From a virus, in IMG/VR virus record IMGVR_UViG_3300034374_001468, positions 1-25,125 of that record: DNA of 25,125 nt. One strand, written 5' to 3'. Position 1 is the first letter of the stretch. Each line of letters opens with the position of its first letter. Below the pieces are notes generated by a model, which was not told the DNA's origin, did no database searches, and saw only the letters and a list, made by a program, of their open reading frames with translations. Both the position numbers and the translations under genes were made by a program. This document shows, piece after piece, positions 1-7,824 of the stretch.

Positions 1-42
1 CGACGACGCAAGGCCGATAATAGGTCCGAGTAATTGTATCAT
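1..42 (-). CDS. Start of a probable holin (partial, runs off the window)
   Basis: Only the first 14 codons are present, reading MIQLLGPIIGLASS on the minus strand. The ATG overlaps the stop of the preceding gene as ATGA, the same arrangement as at several other junctions here, so the start is credible although the fragment is very short. The hydrophobic start with two Gly/Pro-containing turns resembles the beginning of holins of the three-transmembrane type (GTA holin family), which open the inner membrane for the endolysin. Position just after a secreted protein and a membrane-anchored coiled-coil protein fits a lysis cassette. The identification rests on 14 residues and context, so it is tentative; another small membrane protein is possible. 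Confidence 0.5.
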   Translation of the reverse strand, partial: MIQLLGPIIGLASS

Positions 43-404
43 TCGGCGTGCCTCACGTTAGCGACGGGGACATGCCGCGAGTTGTGGATGTGGATGAGGT
101 GGTCGGTGTCTTTGCGGAGCTGCTCCACGGTGGAGGTGAGTGCGGCCATAGCCATGTGATCCCTGCGCAAGTTCTCCGGGGATGACATATTGGAAAGGAT
201 CGTGAGCCGCCCCTGTGTCGTCTCGGCGCGAACCTCGAGCTGATCGAGGCGCCGATCTAAGGAGCGAAGGCGAGATTCGAGATCCTCGAGCGTAGCGGTA
301 ATTTGTTTCACGGACGCCTTTATGACCCCCATAGCACTCGCCACGGATACGAGGATTCCCCCTAATGTAATCAGGAGGCGAACGTCGATGGCTCCATCCA
401 TCAT
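39..404 (-). CDS. Membrane-anchored coiled-coil protein, lysis-region candidate
   Basis: This 121-residue protein has a hydrophobic segment at about residues 7-27 and then a long charged heptad-like region (about 30-105) rich in Leu, Arg, Glu and Gln, the signature of a coiled coil. One N-terminal anchor followed by a coiled coil is the build of inner-membrane spanins (Rz type) and of several unnamed phage membrane proteins. The ATG overlaps the stop of the upstream secreted-protein gene as ATGA, and its own TGA overlaps the ATG of the next, holin-like gene. That context suggests lysis or membrane disruption, but I do not recognise a named family. It is unlikely to be the holin itself because it has one membrane segment and a large polar part. 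Confidence 0.7.
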   Translation of the reverse strand: MMDGAIDVRLLITLGGILVSVASAMGVIKASVKQITATLEDLESRLRSLDRRLDQLEVRAETTQGRLTILSNMSSPENLRRDHMAMAALTSTVEQLRKDTDHLIHIHNSRHVPVANVRHAE

Positions 405-667
405 GCTTGGTCCGGCCTCTTAATCGCACCCATCATGCTCGGCGCGGTACACCAGCGACCGTTGCGCTCAAACCAGACGCTCCATGTGTGGCGCGAGACA
501 AAGAGGCGAAGGGGAGTGCCGCCGACTGTCTCAAGCTCGAGCGCCAGCTCCTCATTCGCGTTGCGCGCCGCATCTTTCATTGCGCTCTCGTCCTCGACAC
601 ACGCCGTTTCTTGTGCGGCAGCCGGCGTTGCAAACAGGCACGCGGCAATGACGAGGGCGGCGCGCAT
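401..667 (-). CDS. Small secreted (periplasmic) phage protein
   Basis: The 88-residue product begins with a clear signal peptide: Arg at position 2, a hydrophobic core to about residue 16, and an Ala-rich cleavage region ending near TPAAAQ. The mature part is about 68 residues, with Cys at about 22 and 72 that could form a disulfide in the periplasm, and a Trp-rich end (WSVWFERNGRW). An IAAC stretch near residues 7-10 recalls a lipobox, but the hydrophobic stretch before it is too short for a convincing lipoprotein. The ATG overlaps the stop of the tail-protein gene (TAATG) and the stop overlaps the next ATG. Small exported proteins of this type occur between tail and lysis genes of proteobacterial phages; the function is not known. 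An outer-membrane spanin role is possible but unproven. Confidence 0.75.
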   Translation of the reverse strand: MRAALVIAACLFATPAAAQETACVEDESAMKDAARNANEELALELETVGGTPLRLFVSRHTWSVWFERNGRWCTAPSMMGAIKRPDQA

Positions 668-1440
668 TACAGCCGCACCCCGTAGAGCTTGGCGTAGCCG
701 CTGGCGATGTTGCCGCTGGACATCAGCAGGCGAAGCCCGTTGACCGCAGTCGCGGCACGATACATGCCGCTGCCCATGAGGCGTCGCGTGTTGCCGTCTG
801 CGCCACCATAAACCACATCGTACTGGAACTGCTGCGCGCGCGCGGCGTCGTCCGGGGACGTGAAGCGGATCAGTCCATTATACGCGGCGTCAGTTGCAGC
901 GTTACCGAGCCCTTGCGAGCCGCTTCCGCTGGGGCGGATGAAGGCGTTGCCACTGCCGTACTCGTTACCGCTCGTCGCTGTTGCGGCGCCCGCTCCAACG
1001 CGAACATGCGCCCAGTCGTAATCAGACGCACCCGACTTGTAGGTGCTGCCGCCATCAGTGGATACGCGCAGGTAGAGCGACACCGCGTCCGTCGCAGGGA
1101 CAAGATCAACGATCTCTAGTTCGTAGCGGTCGTAGGTGCTGTCAATGCCGGTGGTGAGATCAAGCGACGCCGACGCGCTGGCCGTCTGCGTGTCCAACAG
1201 GACGCGCATTGAAAGCGCAGCCGCAAGGTCGCCCAGCGCAATGGTGCCGTCAAGAATTGCGGCACTGGTGACGACGCCGGTCCCGAGTTTCGCCGCCGCG
1301 TCGATTGCGCCGTCCGCGATCTTCGCGGCCGTCACCGCGTCGTCTGAGATTTTCGCGGTCGTTACCGCGTCGTCCGCAATCGCTGCGGTCGCAACCGCAT
1401 CGTCTGCAAGAACGCTACTCGTGACCTTTGTCGTCGCCAT
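667..1440 (-). CDS. Repeat-containing tail/fibre-associated protein
   Basis: The 257-residue protein starts with a run of short imperfect repeats of the form A-D-D-A-V-T-(T/A)-A-K-I covering about residues 10-50, a pattern common in trimeric phage fibre shafts. After a short linker, residues from about 85 form a Thr/Ser/Gly-rich beta-type domain (YDRYELEIVDLVPATDAVS and onward) that resembles the C-terminal domains of small phage tail proteins. It sits after the tail fibre and its small partner genes, so a second fibre or receptor-binding attachment protein is the simplest reading. The ATG follows the previous stop by three bases, with only a weak GGTGG-type ribosome-binding sequence upstream. 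Receptor binding is inferred from location and composition. Confidence 0.8.
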   Translation of the reverse strand: MATTKVTSSVLADDAVATAAIADDAVTTAKISDDAVTAAKIADGAIDAAAKLGTGVVTSAAILDGTIALGDLAAALSMRVLLDTQTASASASLDLTTGIDSTYDRYELEIVDLVPATDAVSLYLRVSTDGGSTYKSGASDYDWAHVRVGAGAATATSGNEYGSGNAFIRPSGSGSQGLGNAATDAAYNGLIRFTSPDDAARAQQFQYDVVYGGADGNTRRLMGSGMYRAATAVNGLRLLMSSGNIASGYAKLYGVRL

Positions 1441-1443
1441 GTC

Positions 1444-1773
1444 TTACCACCCGGTAGGAAGTTTCTGCACGACCGGCGGGTCGCGATCATCAGCGATGCG
1501 CTGCGCGAGAGCGGCCTGAATGTCGGCCTCGCTCATGTCCAGCTTGTCGCTGACCCACGCGACGACCTGATCCTTGGTCAGCTCGTCGAACGCAACGAAG
1601 CTGTCCGCGTCCGGCGCGTCGAGGCCGACCGAGCCATAAGCCGTGGCCGACAGATCGTCGGTGTCGTCGTGCGCGTTGATGCGCCAGTGCACCTGCTTGG
1701 CGACGTCGCTCATGCCGTCTTCGCTTTTTGCGGTGTCAATGGTCTCGATGACCCATTCGTAGGTGATAGCCAT
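1444..1773 (-). CDS. Small fibre-associated protein, paralogue 2 (DUF7936-like)
   Basis: The 109-residue acidic protein opens with MAITYEWVIETIDT and matches the gene at 1919-2293 along its length: a T-Y-x-W-x-I start, a D-G-x-S/D-D-V segment, an LT/VT-x-x-x-V-x-x-W-V segment near residues 65-75, a D-A-D-I/L stretch and a Pro/Leu-Pro C-terminus. Proteins of this kind lie beside tail fibre genes in many podoviruses and are usually left unnamed; assignment to the DUF7936 group is from memory. A GAGGA ribosome-binding sequence lies just before the ATG, inside the end of the 47-codon gene upstream. The two copies suggest an old tandem duplication with a small gene between them. A role in fibre assembly or as a small tail component is a guess. 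Confidence 0.8.
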   Translation of the reverse strand: MAITYEWVIETIDTAKSEDGMSDVAKQVHWRINAHDDTDDLSATAYGSVGLDAPDADSFVAFDELTKDQVVAWVSDKLDMSEADIQAALAQRIADDRDPPVVQKLPTGW

Positions 1774-1775
1774 TT

Positions 1776-1919
1776 CTATTCCTCGGTTGTTTCTGCGTGC
1801 GGCATGTCCACAGCCGCGCTAAGTGCCTGCACGACTTCCATCAGAACCGGTGCCTCGTTGCCCTTGATGTCCACGCGAGCAAGGAAGGCGAGGGCGTTAT
1901 CAACAATTCGCTTTTCCAT
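1776..1919 (-). CDS. 47-residue phage protein between two paralogues
   Basis: An ORF of 47 codons plus stop begins MEKRIVDNALAFLARVDIKG and ends in an acidic tail (AETTEE). Its ATG shares a base with the stop of the upstream gene (TAATG) and its TAG falls seven bases or less from the next start, so it fills the gap exactly. The pattern of an amphipathic helix, L-x-R-V-(D/E)-I/L-K-G-x-E and a second helix is one I recognise from small proteins found near tail fibre genes in other podoviruses. No function is known. The tight junctions and protein-like composition make it a real gene rather than spacer. Confidence 0.75.
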   Translation of the reverse strand: MEKRIVDNALAFLARVDIKGNEAPVLMEVVQALSAAVDMPHAETTEE

Positions 1920-2293
1920 TAGGCAGCCTCTGACCACGGCAGCGGTGCGGACTCCGGTGCGGCAACCGCGTTGGCAAGCTGCTGTGCAAGGTCAGCGTCC
2001 GTCCGGTCGAGGGATGTGGTGCTGTTACCATCCTCGTCCTCAACAACGCCGTTGCTCGCCTCGAACGCTTCCACCCAACCAATCACATCTGCCTCGGTCA
2101 CATCCGCAAGCGGGATGAATGGGGCACTAAGGTCAGCAGGCGTCCATGTGGTAACGCGAGCGTCCTGCACTGTGTTGGTGCCATCCGTTGCGATACGAGA
2201 CGCGCTGATCTGCACGATCACACCGTCCGATCCATCAACAGGCTCGGGGTGCGTTGCGATGGAATTGATCTGCCATGAATAGGTTAAGGTCAT
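1919..2293 (-). CDS. Small fibre-associated protein, paralogue 1 (DUF7936-like)
   Basis: The 124-residue product starts MTLTYSWQINSIATHPEPVD and is acidic, with no signal peptide or membrane segment. It is related to the 109-residue product at 1444-1773 (shared start, shared V-T-E-A-D-V-I-G-W-V type segment, similar Pro-rich end). A very good ribosome-binding sequence (AAAGGAG) lies about seven bases before the ATG, in the 14-base gap after the tail fibre stop, so it is probably translated strongly in its own right. Genes of this type follow fibre genes in many podoviruses, which suggests a fibre-linked or tail-linked role; nothing in the sequence shows an enzyme. Confidence 0.8.
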   Translation of the reverse strand: MTLTYSWQINSIATHPEPVDGSDGVIVQISASRIATDGTNTVQDARVTTWTPADLSAPFIPLADVTEADVIGWVEAFEASNGVVEDEDGNSTTSLDRTDADLAQQLANAVAAPESAPLPWSEAA

Positions 2294-2307
2294 TTTTGTT
2301 TACTCCT

Positions 2308-5300
2308 TTAAGATGCTATGGCGCGGTCAGTAACCCGACGCCAGTTTGTTCCGTCACTGAATACAGGGACTGCCCCGCCTGTTTCATCCGAGCAATACGC
2401 CATATCTCCCGCCGAACTCGCGGGTAGACCAGCAACCGTGTAGGACCGCAACCGAACGGGGCCGAAAAATTGAGTGGTGCTGCTACCAACACGGATAGTC
2501 TCTGAGCCAGCAGCTATGACTGACAATTCGTTAGCACTACTCCACCCAATACCCGTATCAAGGTCAGCTTTGTTTGGGGCCAGAGTTGGGTTGGTGCTGG
2601 AAGCAGCCTCGTTCAGCAGCGCGGGGCCAGCGGCGTTGGTTCCTACAACATTACCTGCGAAAGCAACCTGACTTGTTGAGCGTGTGATATACATCGTCTC
2701 GATGACACCGCCGCCAGCATCGTTATAACTGCGAAGAACAAAATCCTCGAGGGCAGATGCTTCGTGCGTTCCAATCTCCCAACGCTTGACGCCAGCGGTT
2801 AGAAGACGAACGCCTGTCTGGTATCCGTTGGTTGCGTCAATGTTTAGCCATGCTGAGACTGTACCGCCATCGCGGTCGATGAACATATCTCCTGTGGTTG
2901 TGACGTTGCCGCTACTGTCCCAACGAAAAGCCTCTGCCCCACCTGCGATAGCAGCACCAACATTAGCGGAAACCCAGCCAATACCGGTGTCGAGGTCTGC
3001 TTTGTTGGGAGCGAGCGTCGGGTTCGTTGCCGTTGCGGCCTCGTTCAGCAGGGCGGGGCCAGCGGCGTTGGCAATATTTAACGCCGTAGGAGTGACGTTG
3101 AGAACCGAACCGGAGTTGTCATCGACGTACAGAATTCCGCTGCTGTCATATATTGTCCATGTGTCTGTTCCTGACAGACCACCGCGTTGAAATTGAAGAC
3201 CGGCATTTCCTGAGTCAGAAATGATTCGCATGAAGGATGAGTTTGCCCCGGTTTCCTCCACAATAAGTTGAGGAGCGGTTCCGGCACCTTTCACATGCAA
3301 TCGTGCAGATGGTCCAGATTCGCCAATACCGACGTTACCCGCGCTGGTGATGCGGACCTTCTCAGAGCCGCCCGTAATAAGCACAGTCGGGTGTGCGGAA
3401 AATGTACCAAACTGACCCTGACTGCCGCCGCCGCTGGAATACACGGCAGACTGGACAGAACCGCCAGTGTTTCTGAAAATGCTTTCAGTAACGCCGCCAA
3501 TATCAAGTTTGTAAGTAGGCGTAACTCCGATGCCGACGTTGCCGGTAGTTGTCGAAATGGAAAGACGTTCAGTGCTGGTGGACCAGTTATCCGATGTATC
3601 GGCAATTACAAAACGCCCATCCACATTACCGTCACGACCGATGCCCCACTGGTTATTTGTGTTGCCGACCGAGGCCATCGTGATCTGCACATCTTCGGCA
3701 TTGCTACCAGAGACATGCAACGCGCCATCACCGGCGACCGTTGATGATCCAATCAGGACTTGGCCGCTGCTGTCCATGCGGACCTTCTCAGAGCCGCTAA
3801 TATCAAAAGCAACTTGATTACCGCGCAGACGCAACTGCTCCCACGCAGAAAGATCACGGTCAAACGCCTGAACGGTGCCTTCACCGGCGACAAGCCCGAA
3901 GTTAATTTCTACGCCGCTGCCGCTTCCGGGCAATCCTGTCCCCTGCGCCGCAAAGCCGCCCTTGTTCTGCGTCACGTCTCCGGCTGCATCGCCCAGAGTT
4001 GTGTTGCCCGTCGCACTCAGCGTCGTAAACGTCCCCGCACCCGCAGACGACCCGCCGATCACCGTGCCGTCGATGGTGCCGCCGTTGACGTCGGCCGTGG
4101 TCGCGGTAAGGCCCGCGAAGGACGGGCTGTCCGTTGTAGCGACACCCTGATTGAGCGCCTTGACCGCCGTGATGTTGGTCAGCTCGCTGTCCATCAGCGC
4201 ACCGGCAGCGGTCACGTTTGCGGTATCGGTAACGTCCGCGTTGGTCTCAACCGTGTCCAGCTTCGTGCCGTCCACCGACACGTCGCGGCCATCAACCTCG
4301 CCGTCCTTCAGCAGCACGCCGTCAATGGTCACGCCAGCCGCGGCGGTCGTCTCAGCGATAGTGTCGGTCGTGATGCTGTCGCCAGCAGACACGACGATGT
4401 TCGTGCCGCCACTCGTGTTGCCGTTTGCCAGCACTTCCGACAGTTCGTTGTTCGACCCGATCTGCGCATCGACGTAAGTCTTCGTCGCGAGCGCAGTCGG
4501 CAGCGTGTCGTGTGAACCGGAGACGCTTGTCAGGTCCGTATCGACGGCAGCCGTCGCCAGCTTGCCGAACGTGATCGAGCCGTCGTCGGGCGTGTAAGTT
4601 GCCGCAGCCTGGCCGTGAACCACTTCGATCTTGACGCCGGAAGCGGGCGCAGTCGTGAAGGTCAGGGCGGTGCCAACCAGCGAGTAGTTCACCTTCAACT
4701 GATAAACGCCATCGAAGTAAACCTGCGTGTTGCCCTTCTGCCCCGGTTCCGCAGACAGCGTGAACGCAACAGTTGTGTTATCCCCGGTAAAGGTATCGAC
4801 CTGATAATCCGTGAACGCCTGAAGCGTCGAGACGGTCAGCGTGTCGGTGGAGGCAACACCCACATCGCCCGTCGCGCTAAAGAGCAGGAACTTGCCGGCG
4901 CGTGACGCCTTGGTAGGCAGCGTCATATCAATAGAGGTCGGATCCGTGACCGGCGCCTTAATCGCGCGCGACGCATCCTCCGACACCTGCTGCACAAAGA
5001 TCGTCTGGCTGTCGAGCTCGGTGTTAAGAGACGACGCAAGAAGATCGCCGGCGGTCACGAAGTCCGTCGTGCGCTCAATGTCGCGCGCCCCGACAATCGT
5101 GACGTTATCGCTGCCAGTTGCGGCGCTGACTAACGTGATCGAGCCTGTGCCGGTTACACCAATCGAGACAGTGTAGTCAGTGGTCAGCGTTTGCAGACTG
5201 TCGTTGACGTACACCGCGAGGTCGGTCTCTGCGAGCACGGGGAAGTTGAAGTTATAAGGCCCCACGCCGGCCGAGCCGGTGTAAACGACGCGGCGCGCGA

Positions 5301-5325
5301 CCGCTGTTATGGAGTAGTCAGCCAT
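2308..5325 (-). CDS. Tail fibre protein with T7-type N-terminal attachment domain
   Basis: The 1005-residue protein carries at its N-terminus (about 1-160) the domain that joins T7 gp17-type fibres to the tail: a V-Y-T-x-x-x-G-x-x-x-Y-N-F-N-F-P opening, a V-N-D-S-L-Q-T-L segment, and a helical stretch with Q-x-x-E-D-A-S-R-A-I-K-A-P at about 125-140. The middle is Gly/Thr/Ser/Asn-rich with many short beta repeats of the S-E-K-V-R-(M/I)-x-S-x-G-x-V-x-I-G type, as in trimeric fibre shafts. Two near-identical 33-residue blocks lie toward the C-terminus. The last 50 residues (VAGLPASSAGDMAYCSDETG and onward, then FSDGTNWRRVTD) form a tip motif common to many phage fibres. No lyase motif or intramolecular chaperone domain is obvious. 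It recognises the host surface. Confidence 0.93.
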   Translation of the reverse strand: MADYSITAVARRVVYTGSAGVGPYNFNFPVLAETDLAVYVNDSLQTLTTDYTVSIGVTGTGSITLVSAATGSDNVTIVGARDIERTTDFVTAGDLLASSLNTELDSQTIFVQQVSEDASRAIKAPVTDPTSIDMTLPTKASRAGKFLLFSATGDVGVASTDTLTVSTLQAFTDYQVDTFTGDNTTVAFTLSAEPGQKGNTQVYFDGVYQLKVNYSLVGTALTFTTAPASGVKIEVVHGQAAATYTPDDGSITFGKLATAAVDTDLTSVSGSHDTLPTALATKTYVDAQIGSNNELSEVLANGNTSGGTNIVVSAGDSITTDTIAETTAAAGVTIDGVLLKDGEVDGRDVSVDGTKLDTVETNADVTDTANVTAAGALMDSELTNITAVKALNQGVATTDSPSFAGLTATTADVNGGTIDGTVIGGSSAGAGTFTTLSATGNTTLGDAAGDVTQNKGGFAAQGTGLPGSGSGVEINFGLVAGEGTVQAFDRDLSAWEQLRLRGNQVAFDISGSEKVRMDSSGQVLIGSSTVAGDGALHVSGSNAEDVQITMASVGNTNNQWGIGRDGNVDGRFVIADTSDNWSTSTERLSISTTTGNVGIGVTPTYKLDIGGVTESIFRNTGGSVQSAVYSSGGGSQGQFGTFSAHPTVLITGGSEKVRITSAGNVGIGESGPSARLHVKGAGTAPQLIVEETGANSSFMRIISDSGNAGLQFQRGGLSGTDTWTIYDSSGILYVDDNSGSVLNVTPTALNIANAAGPALLNEAATATNPTLAPNKADLDTGIGWVSANVGAAIAGGAEAFRWDSSGNVTTTGDMFIDRDGGTVSAWLNIDATNGYQTGVRLLTAGVKRWEIGTHEASALEDFVLRSYNDAGGGVIETMYITRSTSQVAFAGNVVGTNAAGPALLNEAASSTNPTLAPNKADLDTGIGWSSANELSVIAAGSETIRVGSSTTQFFGPVRLRSYTVAGLPASSAGDMAYCSDETGGAVPVFSDGTNWRRVTDRAIAS
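2542..2640 (-). repeat. Fibre repeat, copy B (99 bp)
   Basis: This block encodes N-A-A-G-P-A-L-L-N-E-A-A-S-S-T-N-P-T-L-A and continues through D-L-D-T-G-I-G-W. It matches the block at 2974-3072 almost residue for residue, but with many third-base changes, so the duplication is old or the copies are held by selection on the protein. Confidence 0.85.
2974..3072 (-). repeat. Fibre repeat, copy A (99 bp)
   Basis: This in-frame block of the fibre gene encodes N-A-A-G-P-A-L-L-N-E-A-A-T-A-T-N-P-T-L-A and the following D-L-D-T-G-I-G-W. It pairs with the copy at 2542-2640; the centres are 432 bp apart, an exact number of codons, so recombination between them would delete or add one shaft segment in frame. 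Confidence 0.85.
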
Positions 5326-5361
5326 TGAAACGGTCCCTTTGCGTTATGGAAAAATTACCCA

Positions 5362-7824
5362 TTAGTTGCCAATCACGTTGCCCAAATCCGGGCCGCGCTC
5401 CGGTAGGAAGTCGCCCTGTTCCCACCATGATCTCTGATTGTAGTCGCGGTCCCAGCGCTGAGCGCGGCGTCGGAATGTCTTGCGGGCGTCGGGATCGGTC
5501 ATCAGCCTTATCTGGTCGATAAGCATCCGCTCCGTGGCGAGCCGCAAATACCAGACGCTCGAGCCCGGGGTGTATCGCGTGACGTAATCAGTCAGCTCGC
5601 GAGCGAAGTTGGTGTCCTCGCCCTGTGCAAGTTGCAGCATGTTGCCGAGAGTGAGGTTGATTGTGTCTGTGCCGAGGCCGGCGGTAGGGCCGGCAAGTGT
5701 GGCGCCGAAGCCGCTGCCGTAGCGGTTGATGTTTGAGAACAGAAAGTCGCCTACGATGCCCAGACCGCCGCCTTGCAGCAGCGCTGCGACCCAGAAATTA
5801 ACGTCATTGATTGGCCGTGGATCTCGGCCATAAACGATTTGCTTGGCCTCGAGGATCGCCGCGCCCATGACTGTCGTGCTTACAACGAAACCGGCAATCG
5901 CCGCATAGCGCTTTTTGGGGTCGGCGATTGCCCACATGCGGCCGAGGTTTTGATGCCACAGCGTCACCGGGAAGGATTTGAACTGTGCGACGCCGCGCAC
6001 GACCTCGCCAACAAACGTGCCTTTTGCAGTGCCTCCCCCAAGCGTTGCGCGAGCTCGCAAGGTCGCAACCGGCACCGCCTGATCCATTTGCCGCTCCATC
6101 ATCGACATGGCCTTCATGGCCAGCTCCTCGCGATACATGCGCGGGAGGTCGTCGCGAGAAGCGACATCGAGGATGCGCAGGAAGGTTGCGCCATCACGGT
6201 CGAGCAGCGGTGTGGCGCGGATCACGTCCCAATCTGCCGCGCTAATTCCCTCCGCATCCATGACCTGCTGAAGCCCGGGGTGCAGCTCGTCGAAGCGCTT
6301 GGCCACCTCGTCAGCAAGATAGCCTTGGAACTCGAGGCCGAAGGCTTGGCGGCCAGCTCGTGTAAACCCTGTCAGACCAGACGCGCGGTGAACGGTTTCA
6401 GCAATGCGGCGCGTGACACCTGGCTGCATGTGGTCGCCAAAGTAACGGGCGTTCATTGTGCCAACTTCGATATAGGAGTCAGCGACAAGGCCCATGCGCG
6501 CGGCAAACTTAGCGGCGTCCGCGTCCTGCCGCATTTCGCTGAATACTCGAGACATCAGCGGCGTGACCGGCATACCAATAAAGTTCGCCGCCATGCGCTG
6601 GGTATTGAAGTCGGACAGAGCCGTGATCGGTGCGCCACCAAGCAGCGCGCCAGAGACGACGTTGCGCGCGCCGCCCATAATCAATGCAGCTCGAGTGTTC
6701 GCGGTCGTGTCGCCCTTGTCCCAGAGCTTCCACATATTGTCGAACTTAACGAGGTCGCCCTGTAGTTTATCCAGCGCCTCATTGCCCGGACGCTCCGCTG
6801 CCTTCTTTTGTGCGTAGGCTCGCAGCGCAGAGATCGTGGCGTCCGGGTTTGGGCCGAGAACCTCGAGCTTGGTTATATCGCGCGCCATGTTGCGCAGGTG
6901 ATCGACCATCGTCTGAAATACGTCAGGGTCGCCAAACCGCTCCTGATACTCGCTCCAGCTCTTTGCGTCTTTGAACTTGAGGAAGCGGCTATCGGTGCGC
7001 CGGTTGTGAAGCGCTCGACCTCGAGGTGTTGTGCCTGGGATCAGATCGTTCAGGCCGTCCGACGCGATTGAATCGTAAACCTCGGAAAGCGCCGCACGGA
7101 TTGTGTCATCGTTGAAGGGCAGCCCGGTGCGGCCATCCACCATGTTCTCGATGTCGAGGCGGTCGCGGGTAAATTTAATCCATTCGTCCTTGGATACGTC
7201 GCGGATCAGCCGGCGGTCGTGGTGCTGCGGCAGCCCATAGTCGGCGCGCTTTGCAATCCGCATCCCAGCATTGTTTGCGCGCTGCCGCGCCAGCTCATGC
7301 GTTTGCTTCCACGCCTCTGCGAGCTCGCGGGCTGCCGGGTTTTTGCTGTCCTCGCCGAACGCTTCTTTTACTAGGTCGAGCTGCGTCGCGCGATTTCGCT
7401 CGCCGCCGGTGACGGTGCGTCGGAACTCGTACAGCACGCTGTCCATGTGCGCGAACAGCTCTTTCTCGACGCCTCGCTGATAGTAGGCAAGGGACACGCC
7501 CCGGCTAGAGTTGTCGGCCTCGATCAATGCTTGCAGCGCTCTGCCGGGGCGGAACGTGCCGCGCAGCTCGGGGTAGGCGAGCATGTCCTGTGCTCGAGCT
7601 TGAAACTTAACAGCCTGCAAGATCTTGACGCGCTTCGAGTGCGCTGCGTCTGCCTTCATACGGTCGAAAGTCTGGCGCCCGGCCGCTGCGTCAGCTTCCT
7701 CTGGCCCCATCGTTTTGACGTTTTCGTCATAGATGGCGTCGAAAAGGTCGCGCGAATATCGCGCCTGCTCCGGCGTTACGTCGCCAGCGGCTTCGGCTTC
7801 AGCAATACAATCGCGTAGGCTCAT
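5362..7824 (-). CDS. Large virion-associated protein, probably ejected with DNA
   Basis: The 820-residue protein follows the gp16-like gene directly. I place the start at the ATG at 7824, which overlaps the upstream TGA as ATGA and has a well-spaced AAGGA; an in-frame ATG at 7833 is closer to that sequence and less likely. The first 600 residues are mostly helical and charged, without a motif I can name. Residues about 643-662 (IAGFVVSTTVMGAAILEA) and 676-695 are hydrophobic and could insert in the host membrane. The C-terminal 70 residues (PGSSVWYLRLATERM, then RRRAQRW, WWEQGDFLPERGPDL) match the end of large structural proteins of many proteobacterial podoviruses. Placement among internal core genes suggests a role in DNA ejection. 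No lysozyme or transglycosylase motif was seen. Confidence 0.85.
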   Translation of the reverse strand: MSLRDCIAEAEAAGDVTPEQARYSRDLFDAIYDENVKTMGPEEADAAAGRQTFDRMKADAAHSKRVKILQAVKFQARAQDMLAYPELRGTFRPGRALQALIEADNSSRGVSLAYYQRGVEKELFAHMDSVLYEFRRTVTGGERNRATQLDLVKEAFGEDSKNPAARELAEAWKQTHELARQRANNAGMRIAKRADYGLPQHHDRRLIRDVSKDEWIKFTRDRLDIENMVDGRTGLPFNDDTIRAALSEVYDSIASDGLNDLIPGTTPRGRALHNRRTDSRFLKFKDAKSWSEYQERFGDPDVFQTMVDHLRNMARDITKLEVLGPNPDATISALRAYAQKKAAERPGNEALDKLQGDLVKFDNMWKLWDKGDTTANTRAALIMGGARNVVSGALLGGAPITALSDFNTQRMAANFIGMPVTPLMSRVFSEMRQDADAAKFAARMGLVADSYIEVGTMNARYFGDHMQPGVTRRIAETVHRASGLTGFTRAGRQAFGLEFQGYLADEVAKRFDELHPGLQQVMDAEGISAADWDVIRATPLLDRDGATFLRILDVASRDDLPRMYREELAMKAMSMMERQMDQAVPVATLRARATLGGGTAKGTFVGEVVRGVAQFKSFPVTLWHQNLGRMWAIADPKKRYAAIAGFVVSTTVMGAAILEAKQIVYGRDPRPINDVNFWVAALLQGGGLGIVGDFLFSNINRYGSGFGATLAGPTAGLGTDTINLTLGNMLQLAQGEDTNFARELTDYVTRYTPGSSVWYLRLATERMLIDQIRLMTDPDARKTFRRRAQRWDRDYNQRSWWEQGDFLPERGPDLGNVIGN

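Noticed and set aside
3760-4515. Plus-strand ORF of 251 codons opposite the tail fibre
   Set aside because: Arg/Ala/Val-rich shadow; the fibre frame is well supported.
5773-6765. Plus-strand ORF of 330 codons
   Set aside because: It lies opposite the 820-residue virion gene, reads as Cys/His/Arg-rich with no domain, and has no ribosome-binding site; long open antisense frames are expected in GC-rich DNA.
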